Of a stretch of 64,000 bases of DNA, positions 41,925-51,907 are shown piece by piece. Position numbers and translations under genes: made by a program. The stretch is from Eutreptiella sp. 'Long Island Sound 2002' (taxonomy: Eukaryota; Euglenozoa; Euglenophyceae; Eutreptiales; Eutreptiaceae). Numbering within the stretch: the first letter of the stretch is position 1; every line of letters starts with the position of its first letter. Under the pieces are notes generated by a model, which worked only from the letters and a program-made list of their open reading frames with translations, did not search any database and was not told the DNA's origin. The stretch spans positions 64,460,453-64,524,452 of the forward strand of contig OZ038389.1 in the NCBI GenBank assembly GCA_964036045.1. The letters are read 5' to 3'.

Positions 41925-43973
41925 TGGGGAGGGCGCGCCTGCCGCCACGCATGCCTACCAGAATAACAGTGATGTTGGACTCCGATGGCTCCCCCCAGCG
42001 GGACAACCGCCACCACCGCCGGTCCCGCTCCCGCTCCCCCGGGTCCCCGGGATGCGCGCAGGAGACCCTCGCGCAGCGCGAGGAGCGGCGGCTGGCGGAG
42101 GCAGCGGTGCCGGTGGGGCCGCCGGCTGGGCAGCCCCGGGCAGCCTCCGCCGACACCAGGCCGACGACCTGGGGACCCGCGCCGGCCGAGGAGACCGCCC
42201 CCGCCGCCCAGGCTGCGAGCCATACCGCCCCGCCTTCAGAGGGGGCCCCGGGCGCACAGGTGGTTGAGACCGCGGCCCCAGCAAGCCGCACCGCGTCCCT
42301 GACCGCGGCCCCCGGCGCGCCGCCAGCGCAGGGGGTGGCCCCGGCGCCGGGCCCAGGCGCCTCGCCGGGGGCCACCGCGGCCGCAGAGGAGAGCGGGAAG
42401 AGTGCACAAGTAATTGAGACCGCGGCCCCGGCAGGCCGCGCCACCGCCCCGGCCGGCCACGCCGCGGCCCCCGGCAAGCCCCGGGCCCAGGGGGACGGAC
42501 CCCGCGCGGGCCTCGGGCGTCTTGCCGGGAGCCGCCGCAGCCGCAGCGGGTGGCAGGGAGGGCGCGAAGTACCGCGCCCACACCGACCCCAGCCCCACCC
42601 ACACCAGCCCCCCCAAGACGTTCCCCCCCAAGGCCACCTTCCCCACGGGGCGGACGCGGCACGTCCGCCCCCCGGCGCCCGAGCGTTCGCCGCCGGGCGT
42701 CACGCTGCCGCAGCTGCGGCGGCAACAGGACGCCCGGCGCGTGATCCGGGAGGGGGGGGACGGCGCACAGGCGGGGCAGGGTGCCTGGCACGGGAGCCCG
42801 GAGCGGGGGACAGGAGGCGACAGGGGGAGTGCACAGGGACACACACAGGGGGCAGGCCAGGGCGCACACGCCAAGGAGCGAGGGCGAAGGCGCGGGCACG
42901 GTGCCGAGGCCAGCAGCAGCGGAGGGGGGCAGAGCGCGGGCAGCGGACGGCAAGACGCGGGGCAAGGAGCAGGGAAAGGACAAGGGCATGGGAAGGACAT
43001 GCAGGGGCGCGAGCAGGGCGCCAAGGCGGGCGGCCACGGAGCGCATGGAGTGGAACGGGGCGCGGTCGGCGAGCGTGGGCACAGCCAAGGGCATGGACAC
43101 GGGCACGGGAAGGGTACGGGCGCCGGCAGTGCAAGCCAGGGCGCAGGTGACGGAGGGTGGAACCCACGGCGCGGGCAGGGGGACAAAGGCGTAGGGGCCG
43201 GGAGGGACGCAAGGGCAAGGACAAGGGCGCCGTGGGCCCATGCGGACAGACATTGTGGGGCGCGGGAGCCAAGGGGGGAGGACGGAGCGAAAGAAGGGGG
43301 ACGGGGAGCGGGGCGCCCCCGCAGCCGGACGTGCGGCCGGTGCGGTGCATCCCCCCCGGCATCCAGCAAATGCCAGCGCACCACACCCAACACCACCACC
43401 ACCACCACGCCCACGTCTACAACATTGACCCCGAAGCCGGTGACCTCATCCCCCCCCAACCCCCCCGACCCCAGCACCAGCCGGCCCCCCCCGCGCCGAG
43501 GGCGGAGCCTGCGCGGATGGCTGCTGCCTCGGCGGCGGTGGGGCGGGGCGCGGCGCCGGCGCCGCAGGCACAGGGGCCGCAGGGGGAGCCGGCGCGGGGG
43601 GCAGAGGGGACCCGGCCCTGGGACCGGGACTTGGGCACGGTCCCGGACCCCCTGGGGGATCAGGCTCTCCCCCTCGTGGTGGAAGTGTACGGCTGGCTGA
43701 GCTGGGCCTGCTCGGGGACCACCAGGGGGATGAGGAACCGGCCCTTCGATGCCGTGCTACTCCGGAGGGACGGGGGGAACCAGGAGGTGCCCCCGGGGGG
43801 TAGGCAGCCCTGGAGGACCCCGAGAGGGTCCTCAGGGCGGTGATTCGGGCGGCGGGGTCCGACAGGGAGCCGACGTGGCTGGCTTTCCTGGAGGGGGGGG
43901 CGGTGCTCCGCATCACAGATGCGGATGCCAACAACTGGCTCCCCCGGGCTTTGCGCAACGCCCTCACCCACTA
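41909..43973 (+). pseudogene. Last LINE ORF: RS-, Ala/Pro-, Gly- and His-rich protein
   Basis: It opens with RITVMLDSDGSPQRDNRHHR then SRSRSPGSPG, an RS-like segment. It continues through an Ala/Pro-rich stretch with two related repeats (VVETAAPASRTA and VIETAAPAGRAT), into Gly/Gln/His-rich sequence, then HHTQHHHHHHAHV. It ends with a more structured part (ALPLVVEVYGWLSWA, then RAVIRAAGSDREPTWLAFLE) before a TAG near 43971. At least three frame changes are needed (about 42500, 43320 and 43800). Low complexity makes the frames uncertain. RNA binding is a guess from composition only. Confidence 0.35.
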
Positions 43974-46775
43974 GCGCTACCACCGGCGGAACCCGCCGCC
44001 GCCCAAGCCCCAGCCCCCACACAAGCGACGGCGCAGGTGACGGCCGGGCCCCGCCGGCCCAGGCAATGAGCGCGAGGGGGGGGGGGGCGTTGGGATGCCC
44101 CCCCCAACAGAGCCGGGCCCCCCGACCCACACCCCCCCTTCGTACGGCGCGGGGAAGGGGCGCGCGCCACCTCCAGTGGGGGACAGGACGGGGGCAACGA
44201 GCGTGAGGGGAGGCCCACTGCCCCGCAGCCCGCTAACCGCTGACCGCTGACCCGAGTCGCCGCCCCCAGCACTAGCCAGCCCTGCCCCCCCCCCCCCCCG
44301 GCCGGCCGATGCCGCGCGGCGACAGCGAGGAGGGCAGGGGGCCCGAGCGAGGACCTGCACGGGGGCCTGGCGCCCGGAGGGCGGAGGGGGGCGGGGGAAG
44401 GGTGCGCCCCCCCAGTTGGCGGCCGGCCCCCCGGGACCAGAACCACCGGGCCACTCCCCCGCAGCAGTCTTGGGGCGGCGCCAGGGGACCAGGGCGGGAC
44501 GGAGGGGATCCCCCCCTCCCCCCCACCCCTCCCCCTGCCTCTCCCCCGCCCCCCCGGCCCGTACGCGGAGGCCGACCGGAAGGGCGGCGGCCCCAAGCCC
44601 CCCCGAGAGGGCCGCGGCACCCAAGGGGGGGACGCCACAGCAGCGGCAAGCGCAGCCGCGCGCCAAGCGCCCCCTGTCGGCCGCCCACTCACTCCCGCAT
44701 TAGCCTCTGCCGACCGGCGGCTCTGCGCCGACGCCGTGGGCCGCGGCCGAACGGCGGCACCCAGGAGTGCGCAGACAAAGCGGCCCGCCTCGGTGCCCAC
44801 CCGGGGAAAACGGGAGAGGGCAGATTGCGGCAAAGAGACCTCCCCCCCCCCCCCCCGCCACACTGACCCGCCGGCGGCCGGCCAAGCCGCACCCAGCGCC
44901 CACGGCTGCCCGGCAACCCTGGCTGAATGTGTATACCCAGGGGGGTGCCCAAGGGGACAGGGACGAGGGCCATGGACCAACCCCCCGGAACAGGGGGGCA
45001 GGGGACGGCGGCGCCCCCCCCCCCTCTCCCCCCCCCCTCCCCCCCCGGCCTGCGGGCCGCGGGGGCGCCGGCGCTCCACCCCACCCGAGGCAGAGGGGGT
45101 GTCGCCCCTCCCCCAGGAGGGACCGCGACGCCTGGGGGGGGGGGCGCAGCTGGATCCGCACGCCGCGCGCCCCCGCCGCCCCCGCCGCCTGATCCCGCGG
45201 GGGTCGCGACAGGCGGGCGAACCCACACCAGCGCAAAAGAGCGACGCACGGACCACGCCCGGGGGCGGCACGCGACAACGAACTGGAGCAGTATGGGGGC
45301 CGCGCCCCCCATGATCTGAGCGTCGCCGGTAACGCCCGCATTGTTGCCCGCCCAGGGAAGGCAGGGGACGAGCGGACGCAGAGCGGCCCCCCGGCCGCCC
45401 GGCCCCCCGGCCAGCCCTACGGGGGGGCGGCTCACGGGCCGGCCCTCCCCCCCCCACCCCCCCTCCCACCAGGATGGCCCGCCGGCAGCGGACCGCACCC
45501 GGCGCCCGGGGCCGCCCCACGACCCCGACCGAGCGCGGAAAGGGGGACAGGGCAGAAAGCCGCAGACCGCCTCCCCCGGAGGGGGGAGGTGGGGAGCCAC
45601 GGCGCGACCCCCCCCTGTCCCCCCAGCCCCCGACCGACCCACAAGCCACAGGGGCGACGGCCCCCCAGCCCACCGAGGCGGGGAGATGATACCCCCTCCC
45701 CCCAGCTGGGCCGCGACGCCCGGGAGGGAGGCCGGAGCAGGGCCCGCCTCCACGCCCCAGCCGCCTGCTCTTGCAGGAGCCGCGATGGGCAAGGGAACCC
45801 GCGCTAGCGCACAAGGGCGCCACACTGATCGCGGCCAAAGACAGCAAGCGAGCACGAACCGGAAAGGCAGAGAGACGGGCTGAGGCAAGGCGACCCCCCG
45901 CTCCACTGGCCCCCCCTGCCGCACAGTCGGGGAGAGCGGCGCACAGGCCGCACCCCCCCCCACCCCACCCCCCGACGCTGGAACGCCCCAGACGCGCGGA
46001 CCCACCCCACAGGGGAAACACAGCCCCAAGCCAGGTAGAGGAGAAACGGGACCGGCCCCGCCCCCCCCCCCAAGCAAACCAAACGGGGCACGGGACCGGG
46101 GCAGGACACGCGGAGGGGCACGGACCGCGTTGAACAGCCCTACCAGCGCCCAGCACCGGGACCGCGCGAGGTGCGGGCGCCACACCAACCAGGGGGGGGG
46201 GGGCGCGGACGCCGCGGGAGCACAAGCGCGCACACACACAAAGGGCACGCGGGGAATACCAGAAGGGCAACCGGACCGAGCCCGCGGAACGCACAGACCG
46301 CATGGAATGGCGTACCAGCGAGCAAGGATGAGGGACACCCGGACGGGACGGCCCGCCACAAACAGCGCGGGGAACGCGGGGCGGGAAGGGGTAAACGGGG
46401 AAGACACGACACCAGGCACCAGCCCAAGCCCCCCGAACCGGCCGCGAGCGCCGCGCACACACAACCAGGGCACTGCAACCGCCAAGGCAGTAGTGGCGCG
46501 CCGCGCCACGCATCAGCCCGGTGGCTACGCAGCCTCCGCGCCAGCACACGGGGGTCCCACTGGCGACAAGCCAGTAGCACGGGCCCGGCGGCGCCGGCGC
46601 CCCGGGCGACCACACATCAGGGGGGCGACGCAGTGGGTAAGCGCCTGCAGCTACGGCTGCTAAGTAACGCACTGACCGGGGAGTGGCGAAATGGGGAAGC
46701 CGGGGAGGGACGGGGCTCCGAGCCCTGTGAACCCGGGGGACTCCCCCACCAGGCAGAAGGTGCGTCATGACGGGC

Positions 46776-46823
46776 CCCCCACTAGGTCCCGGTGGGGAGG
46801 ATATCACCTGGCCCAACCAGGCG
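46776..46823 (+). other. Paired 3' hairpins conserved in three LINE copies
   Basis: First stem CCCCAC with GTGGGG. Second stem CACCTGG with CCAGGCG (CCAGGTG in the other two copies, loop TCGGG or TCCGG). They lie 55-105 nt before the tail. LINE RTs commonly recognise such 3' structures. Confidence 0.65.
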
Positions 46824-46854
46824 CCCCCCCGGGGCCGAAAGGCGTCTAGTACCC

Positions 46855-46880
46855 GCAAAATCAAGCCTCAAACCTCAAAT
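46855..46880 (+). repeat. LINE 3' tail of TCAAACC-like heptamers
   Basis: GCAAAATCAAG then CCTCAAACCTCAAAT. The copies at 15362 and 63445 end in similar TCAAACC repeats on their coding strand. Short tandem tails replace poly-A in several LINE clades. Confidence 0.75.
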
Positions 46881-46897
46881 CCCATCCATCAAGGAGC
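46881..46897 (+). repeat. Right 17-bp target-site duplication of the giant LINE
   Basis: CCCATCCATCAAGGAGC, identical to 12809-12825. The following sequence (CCTCACTGAC) is unrelated to the LINE. Confidence 0.85.
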
Positions 46898-47152
46898 CCT
46901 CACTGACTTGCAACTAACCTAACAGACTCAAAACAACACTACACAATCACAGTGAAATCTTCTCCCAACAGGAGGAGCCAATGGCCCTGGGGGGGTTGCG
47001 CGGGGTACCTCTCGTGATGCCAAACACGCACGCACAGGTACTCACGCCCACGCACACCCTGGCTAGCATAAGTAGACACAAGCAAACAACTGCCAGCACA
47101 TTGAGACCGACACCATCAGAGGGTCGTCTCAATAATCCTTCTGGGATCAAAT

Positions 47153-47777
47153 TGAAGCGGTATGGGGTGCCTCACCCATACCCGCTGCCCAGCCTGTGGC
47201 GCTCTTCGCATCAGGAATTTTCCTGGGCTGATTCCGAGCCTTATGGCATCCCGATTTCTGTGGAATTTCTGTAAAATACCCAAAAATCGTCATTTTTCGT
47301 CATTTTTGGGCTGGCGACGACAATCGTCGCCTGCGCGACGCAGCCCCAGATCGAAGTTTTTTTTCTCGATTTCTGGAGATTTTAATCAATTTTATTATTG
47401 ATTTATCGTTTTTAGATATATAGGAATATAACGTGACCTTTTTTGCGGCGTTCTGCGAAGGTCAATTTTTGCGAAATCAGTCACGTTCACAATTTTTTTA
47501 AAAAATCCTGAGGCGATCCCAGGAATCAGCCAGGTGCCCATGGTGTGGCCCAACAGTGGCCCTCTGCATATATAGTTTGAATTGGGACAGAAACGCGTCG
47601 TGTCGGCTACGCGACGGGTTGGGGGGAGACACGCGAAATGAGTGTTTTTGGCTCAAAAATCACTATATTTCACTGTTTTTTGCCCAAAAACCACTGTTTG
47701 GCCCAGTTTGGGCAGGATCTCAGTGGAGATCCTGATGACGAAGACTCGTAGCCGTCAGATTTTCTGATGGTGGCGAC
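47153..47777 (+). repeat. LTR-like direct repeat A (~625 bp)
   Basis: Starts TGAAGCGGTATGGGGTGCCT and is about 95% identical to 48905-49530. It has a TATA-like CATATATAG near 47568. It is followed by TGGTGGCGACGCC, which could be a tRNA primer-binding site, and then by a leader and gag fragment. This is the arrangement of a 5' LTR. Confidence 0.7.
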
Positions 47778-48327
47778 GCCGCCGCCTTCATTTCGTCCAC
47801 TCTTCTAAGCTATTTTATAGTATAGAAGTGTTACCCATACATATTACTTGTCTACATGTTTATATTGTCTACATATACCATCATCTCTTTGCCTAGGACG
47901 CCAGATTGTGTCATGGCTGAGGCAAGGATCACAGAATTCTTTGGAGAAACCCAGACTGATGGAAGATCAGTAAGAATTTGAGAGGAAGTCTTGGATTTCA
48001 TGGGATTGGGGTCGTGCATGCCAAGGGAAGCTTGGAGGTTGCCCTCCCCCAAACCTCTTCAAAAGAATTTTGCCGACACCAAGGCCACCAAGGCGGTGTG
48101 ACGGCCTGCGGACGGCGGCGACGCCCAGACTGCAGGAGAATTGTTGACGACGTCGACATCTGCAGGAGCTAAGGTCCAGGGCATCAACATGATGAAGGAG
48201 GAATTCCTTGACTCCTACAATGGGTATCACCTTGGCTTCCCCATGAACCCTATGGAGCCCCCAAGTCTATCTCATCCTCTGGGCGACGACCACAGCGACG
48301 ACGACGCCATCTGAGAACAGCCACAAG
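47778..48327 (+). pseudogene. Gag leader and broken gag start
   Basis: About 285 bp (47778-48062) match 55560-55853 closely. An ATG at 47913 opens MAEARITEFFGETQTDGRSV, then meets TGA at 47979-47981. The sister copy has CGA there, so the stop arose by one C-to-T change. A later short reading (MMKEEFLDSYNGYHLGFPMN, near 48190-48312, ending in an acidic DD-rich tail) may be more of the same Gag. The family is that of the LTR-like repeats around it. Confidence 0.5.
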
Positions 48328-48555
48328 CAGGCGCGTTAATTTGTCGCCTTGGGTTGGCAACCAACCCTAAACAGGCGTGGGGCGCCTTGGGTAGGAAATG
48401 ACCCTAAATGCCCCAAATCAGGCGCGTTAATTCGTCGCCTTGGGTTGGGAATCGACCCTAAACAGGCACGAGTAATTCGTTGCCTTCAGTAGGAAATGAC
48501 CCTAAATTCAGGCACGAGGAATTTGTGGCCTTGGGTTTGACCCTAAAAAAATTTT
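48328..48555 (+). repeat. ~45-bp minisatellite, five copies
   Basis: Units start CAGGCGCGTTAATTCGTCGC or variants at about 48329, 48373, 48419, 48463 and 48511. Each ends in GACCCTAAA or CAACCCTAAA. It lies in the internal region between the two LTR-like repeats. Confidence 0.7.
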
Positions 48556-48904
48556 TTTCCGCATTTGAATTTATTGAATTATTATGTTTCCATGCCCATG
48601 GAGAAAGAGGGCCAATATGTGCGCCTCAGCGCCATCAGTCAGGTCGGAAGGACCTGCAGCGCCCCTGGTTTGGTCACCAGAGGCTAAAGGGAGTGCCAGG
48701 GACCAGTGTGGTCGCCTGGGGGGCAATTGCCCTATGAATATATCAAAAAAAAAAGACCTACATGTGAGTGGCATGTAAATTACTTACTAAGCCCCCCCCC
48801 ACTGTCCTGTTGAATCAGTTTTGAAACCAGGGCAGTGCAGGGGTCAGAGCGCCTCCTTGGCCTTTCCTTCTTTTGGATATAGGCAAGGCTTCTAAGGAGG
48901 GGGG
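48556..48904. other. Spacer with an A10 run, possible short retroposon
   Basis: An A-run at about 48745-48754 follows a GC-richer ~170-bp segment. It could be a SINE-like insertion, but I see no A/B boxes or clear duplication. Confidence 0.25.
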
Positions 48905-49530
48905 TGAAGCGGTATGGGGTGCCTCACCCATACCCGCTGCCCAGCCTGTGGCACTCTTCGCATCAGGAATTTTCCTGGGCTGATTCCCAGCCTTATGGCA
49001 TCCCGATTTCTGTGGAATTTCTGTAAAATACCCCAGAAATCGTCATTTTTCGTCATTTTTGGGATGGCGACGACAATCGTCGCCTGCGCGACGCAGCCCC
49101 AGATCGAAGTTTTATTTCTCGATTTCTGGAGATTTTAATCAATTTTATTATTGATTTATCGTTTTTAGAAATATAGGAATATAACGTGATTTTTTTTGCG
49201 GCGTTCCGCGAAGGTCAATTTTTGCGAAATCAGTCACGTTCACAATTTTTTTAGAAAATCCTGAGGCGATCCCAGGAATCAGCCAGGCGACCATGGTGTG
49301 GCCCAACAGTGGCCCTCTGCATATATAGTTTGAATTGGGACAGAAACGCGTCGTGTCGGCTACGCGACGCGTTGGGGGGAGACACGCGAAATGAGTGTTT
49401 TTGGCTCAAAAATCACTATATTTCACTGTTTTTCGCCCAAAAACCACTGTTTGGCCCAGTTTGGGCAGGATCTCAGTGGAGATCCTGATGGCGACGACTG
49501 GTAGCTGTCAGATTTTCTGATGGCGGCGAC
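48905..49530 (+). repeat. LTR-like direct repeat B (~625 bp)
   Basis: Matches repeat A in full, including the TATA-like CATATATAG near 49319. It joins directly to pol-coding sequence, with no gag, protease or RT palm in between. Confidence 0.7.
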
Positions 49531-51907
49531 TTTGATTAACATGTTGAAGGATTTGCCTAAGCATAAGAATGGCAAAAAGATAGGCCTAACATGGAATGCT
49601 TCGGCTAACGAGGCCTTTTTGAAGCTCAAGCGTGCTATTACGGATATTGTTCCCCTCCAACTAGCCGATTGGGATAAGGACTTTGTCCTCACCCCAGACG
49701 CTAGTAATTGGGCGGTGGGGGCGGCCCTACAGCAGGAAGGTCCCGATGGTGCCCTACGCCCCCTTGCCTTTTTCTCCCGCAAATTGTCAGGCAGCCAATT
49801 GAATTGGAGCCCTCGGGAGAAAGAATGCTACGCCATAGTGGCGGCGCTTTTAAAATGGCATGGTTGGGTGGGGAACAAGCGCGTGGAGGTCCGTACGGAC
49901 CACCGTAGCCTTGAAAATTGGGCTACGGAGGACCTCAAAACCGTGGGGGGTCCCTCTCCACGCCAAGCACGTTGGCATGAATTGTTCTCTAAATTCGACC
50001 TCCATGTGGTTTATACTCCGGGGCCAGTGAACCCCGTGGACGATTTCTTGTCCCGTTGGGCTTACCCTGCTAACCCGGCGTTGGGTGATGTGTCCATACA
50101 TGGGACGGCCCAAGCGGCCGGGGATGTGCGGGACATGATGGCGGCCGAGAAGGAGGAACTTCTCGCCCGCCCCCTTGTATTTAGGGCGGTTGTGGCGCCC
50201 GTTGTTACTAGGTCTAAAGCGGCGCCTCGGGCTCAAGGGGCACCCGCGTGTGATCCACCCCCTCTGGCTTCGCCTCCAGTGGGGGGGGGGACGAAGCAAA
50301 AGAGAAAGCTTCGGAGACTGGAGCGAGTTGTCAAGATAAAAAAATCTTGGAAGTCCCACAAGAAAGCAACTCCTATACATCGGGAGGATGCTCCCAATGT
50401 TTTTGAGATAAATTGGGCTAAACACTACCCAAATTGTCAACGCTACAAACAAATGTGGCAAGATGCCTTGAATGGGAGCTTCCAAGATGGAGTGAGGTTG
50501 GTGGATAACAAGCTCGTCCGTAATGGACGGTGGTGTGTTCCTACGCCGCTAGTGCATCGTTTGGTAGCCGAATACCATGATGCATTTCACTTAACTACCT
50601 CCAGTGTGGAAAAACACTGGAAGGAAATTAACCATGGCGTGGAAGGTGAGGGGTTGTACAAAGCAGTGGAACTGCAATGTCAAACGTGTCCCTCATGTGC
50701 CATTCACACGCATGACACCAAGCGCAAGCAAGGGTACATGACCCCTATGCCTATACCTATGGAGCCCATGGACTCCATAGCGCTTGATGTGTTTCACTAC
50801 CCTTCCACCTCCCACGATGGAGAGGTGTATGACCGAATGCTCCTATGTGTATGCCGGCTTTCCGGCTACCTCATCGCGATCCCTATTCCTAAACCCAGTC
50901 ACGGAGACAAGGATGAAGGGCTAACGGGGAGAAGAGCGGCCCATTTGGTAATGGAGCGCTGGGTGGATAGGTTCGGAGCTCCTCGTGAAATATGCTCCGA
51001 CCGTGGGCCACAATTTGTGAGCCAATATTTCCAAACCCTTTGTTCTAAGGTTGGTGCCCGCTCGACTATGTGTCTCGCGGGTAGGCACCAAGGTAATGGC
51101 AAGGCCGAAAATACTGGCAAGCAGCTAAGGCGTGCCGTTGCTAAAGCCATTACCTTGAAGAAAAAGAAAACTAATTGGGTAGAGGTTTTGCCCGCCGTTG
51201 TACGAGCGTGGCATGAGACTACAGGTCCTTCAGGTTATACACCTAACGAGATTGTGTTTGGTAAACACAACCGTACTAAGGGGCCTCCTCTTGCTGAGCC
51301 TAAGGGGGTGGCCCAAGACGCCGCTCACTACTTCCAACGGCGTGAGGAGCTTATTGCTCTTGCACGGAGGGCTATGATTCAAGTGCAAGAGACAATGGCT
51401 CGGAAGTATAATAAGAGTAGGAGGATGTCCCCCAATTTCTCAAAAGGGGACCGCGTATGGGTCCGTCGCCAACGCAAAAATCTTGGCGATAAGACTTGTC
51501 CCTATTGGGATGGGCCCTATGAGGTTGTGGCCAAGAAGGCGCATGACCTCTATGTTATTCAAGTGGACCAAAGGAGGTTAGTTGACGTCCACGTTGATTG
51601 TTTAATGAAAACGGTCAACTCCCCTCGCTCCCCCGTGCCTCTAAATTACACGGAGGAGGTTGCTAGGGTGCCCTCCCAGTTTGAGGAGGACACCTATAAT
51701 GTCAAGAAAATATTAAGTCACCGTACTTACCGCAAGAGACTTCTCTTTAAGGTGCGGTGGGAGGGTTATACCAAAGATAGGGATACAGAGGAACCCGTTG
51801 AAACCTTCTTACCGTCCTACAACAAAGTTTGGAGAGATTACTTGCAGAAACAGAATCTCACCCAAACCGTTGACATCCTTGCCCACCTTGGTGGACCGCT
51901 CTCATGA
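49520..51907 (+). CDS. Ty3/gypsy Pol fragment: RT end, RNase H, integrase, chromodomain
   Basis: An intact 795-aa ORF whose ATG comes from the end of LTR-like repeat B. It begins in the RT thumb (LINMLKDLPKHKNGKKIGLTW). RNase H: FVLTPDASNWAVGAAL, SPREKECYAIV and VRTDHRSLENW. The integrase has an HHCC zinc domain (H...H...CQTCPSC) and the DDE residues in ALDVF, CSDRGPQF and GNGKAEN, then GYTPNEIVFGK. A C-terminal chromodomain follows (YNVKKILSHR, then LLFKVRWEGY). The RT palm with YxDD is missing, so it cannot reverse-transcribe. The absence of any stop over 2.4 kb implies a recent deletion or a retained role. A lineage different from the element at 16298. Confidence 0.85.
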   Translation: MAATLINMLKDLPKHKNGKKIGLTWNASANEAFLKLKRAITDIVPLQLADWDKDFVLTPDASNWAVGAALQQEGPDGALRPLAFFSRKLSGSQLNWSPREKECYAIVAALLKWHGWVGNKRVEVRTDHRSLENWATEDLKTVGGPSPRQARWHELFSKFDLHVVYTPGPVNPVDDFLSRWAYPANPALGDVSIHGTAQAAGDVRDMMAAEKEELLARPLVFRAVVAPVVTRSKAAPRAQGAPACDPPPLASPPVGGGTKQKRKLRRLERVVKIKKSWKSHKKATPIHREDAPNVFEINWAKHYPNCQRYKQMWQDALNGSFQDGVRLVDNKLVRNGRWCVPTPLVHRLVAEYHDAFHLTTSSVEKHWKEINHGVEGEGLYKAVELQCQTCPSCAIHTHDTKRKQGYMTPMPIPMEPMDSIALDVFHYPSTSHDGEVYDRMLLCVCRLSGYLIAIPIPKPSHGDKDEGLTGRRAAHLVMERWVDRFGAPREICSDRGPQFVSQYFQTLCSKVGARSTMCLAGRHQGNGKAENTGKQLRRAVAKAITLKKKKTNWVEVLPAVVRAWHETTGPSGYTPNEIVFGKHNRTKGPPLAEPKGVAQDAAHYFQRREELIALARRAMIQVQETMARKYNKSRRMSPNFSKGDRVWVRRQRKNLGDKTCPYWDGPYEVVAKKAHDLYVIQVDQRRLVDVHVDCLMKTVNSPRSPVPLNYTEEVARVPSQFEEDTYNVKKILSHRTYRKRLLFKVRWEGYTKDRDTEEPVETFLPSYNKVWRDYLQKQNLTQTVDILAHLGGPLS

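Larger units (their letters stand above)
12826..46880 (+). mobile_element. Giant LINE, ~22.9 kb after removing nested insertions
   Basis: A plus-strand non-LTR retrotransposon. The 3' boundary is set by an A/C-rich heptamer tail next to the 17-bp duplication. The 5' boundary is set by the other copy of that duplication. The span is 34,055 bp. Subtracting the gypsy-containing insertion (about 10.8 kb) and a nested LINE fragment with one TSD copy (374 bp) leaves about 22.9 kb. Order: degenerate tandem repeats, ~210-bp monomers, ORF1 (CCCH finger), ORF2 (finger, endonuclease, RT, knuckle), two or more extra ORFs, and a 2.9-kb 3' region with two hairpins. The LINE is identified by its endonuclease and RT motifs. 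Frameshifts, in-frame stops and a damaged RT motif A show that this copy is inactive. Confidence 0.8.
43974..46880 (+). other. LINE 3' region, very GC-rich
   Basis: About 2.9 kb with long C and G runs and no plus-strand ORF of interest. It includes the ~550 bp also seen at 63445-64000. A 966-aa antisense ORF covers it but is explained by GC content. It ends in two hairpins and the heptamer tail. Confidence 0.6.

Noticed and set aside
43964-46864. 966-codon antisense ORF across the LINE 3' region
   Set aside because: The region is extremely GC-rich, so stops are rare. The product is Gly/Pro/Arg/Ala-rich without domains, and other frames are also open. Antisense function is possible but unsupported.
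48328-48555. CRISPR-like regular repeats
   Set aside because: Repeats are degenerate and contiguous, with no unique spacers and no cas genes. This is a minisatellite in eukaryotic DNA.
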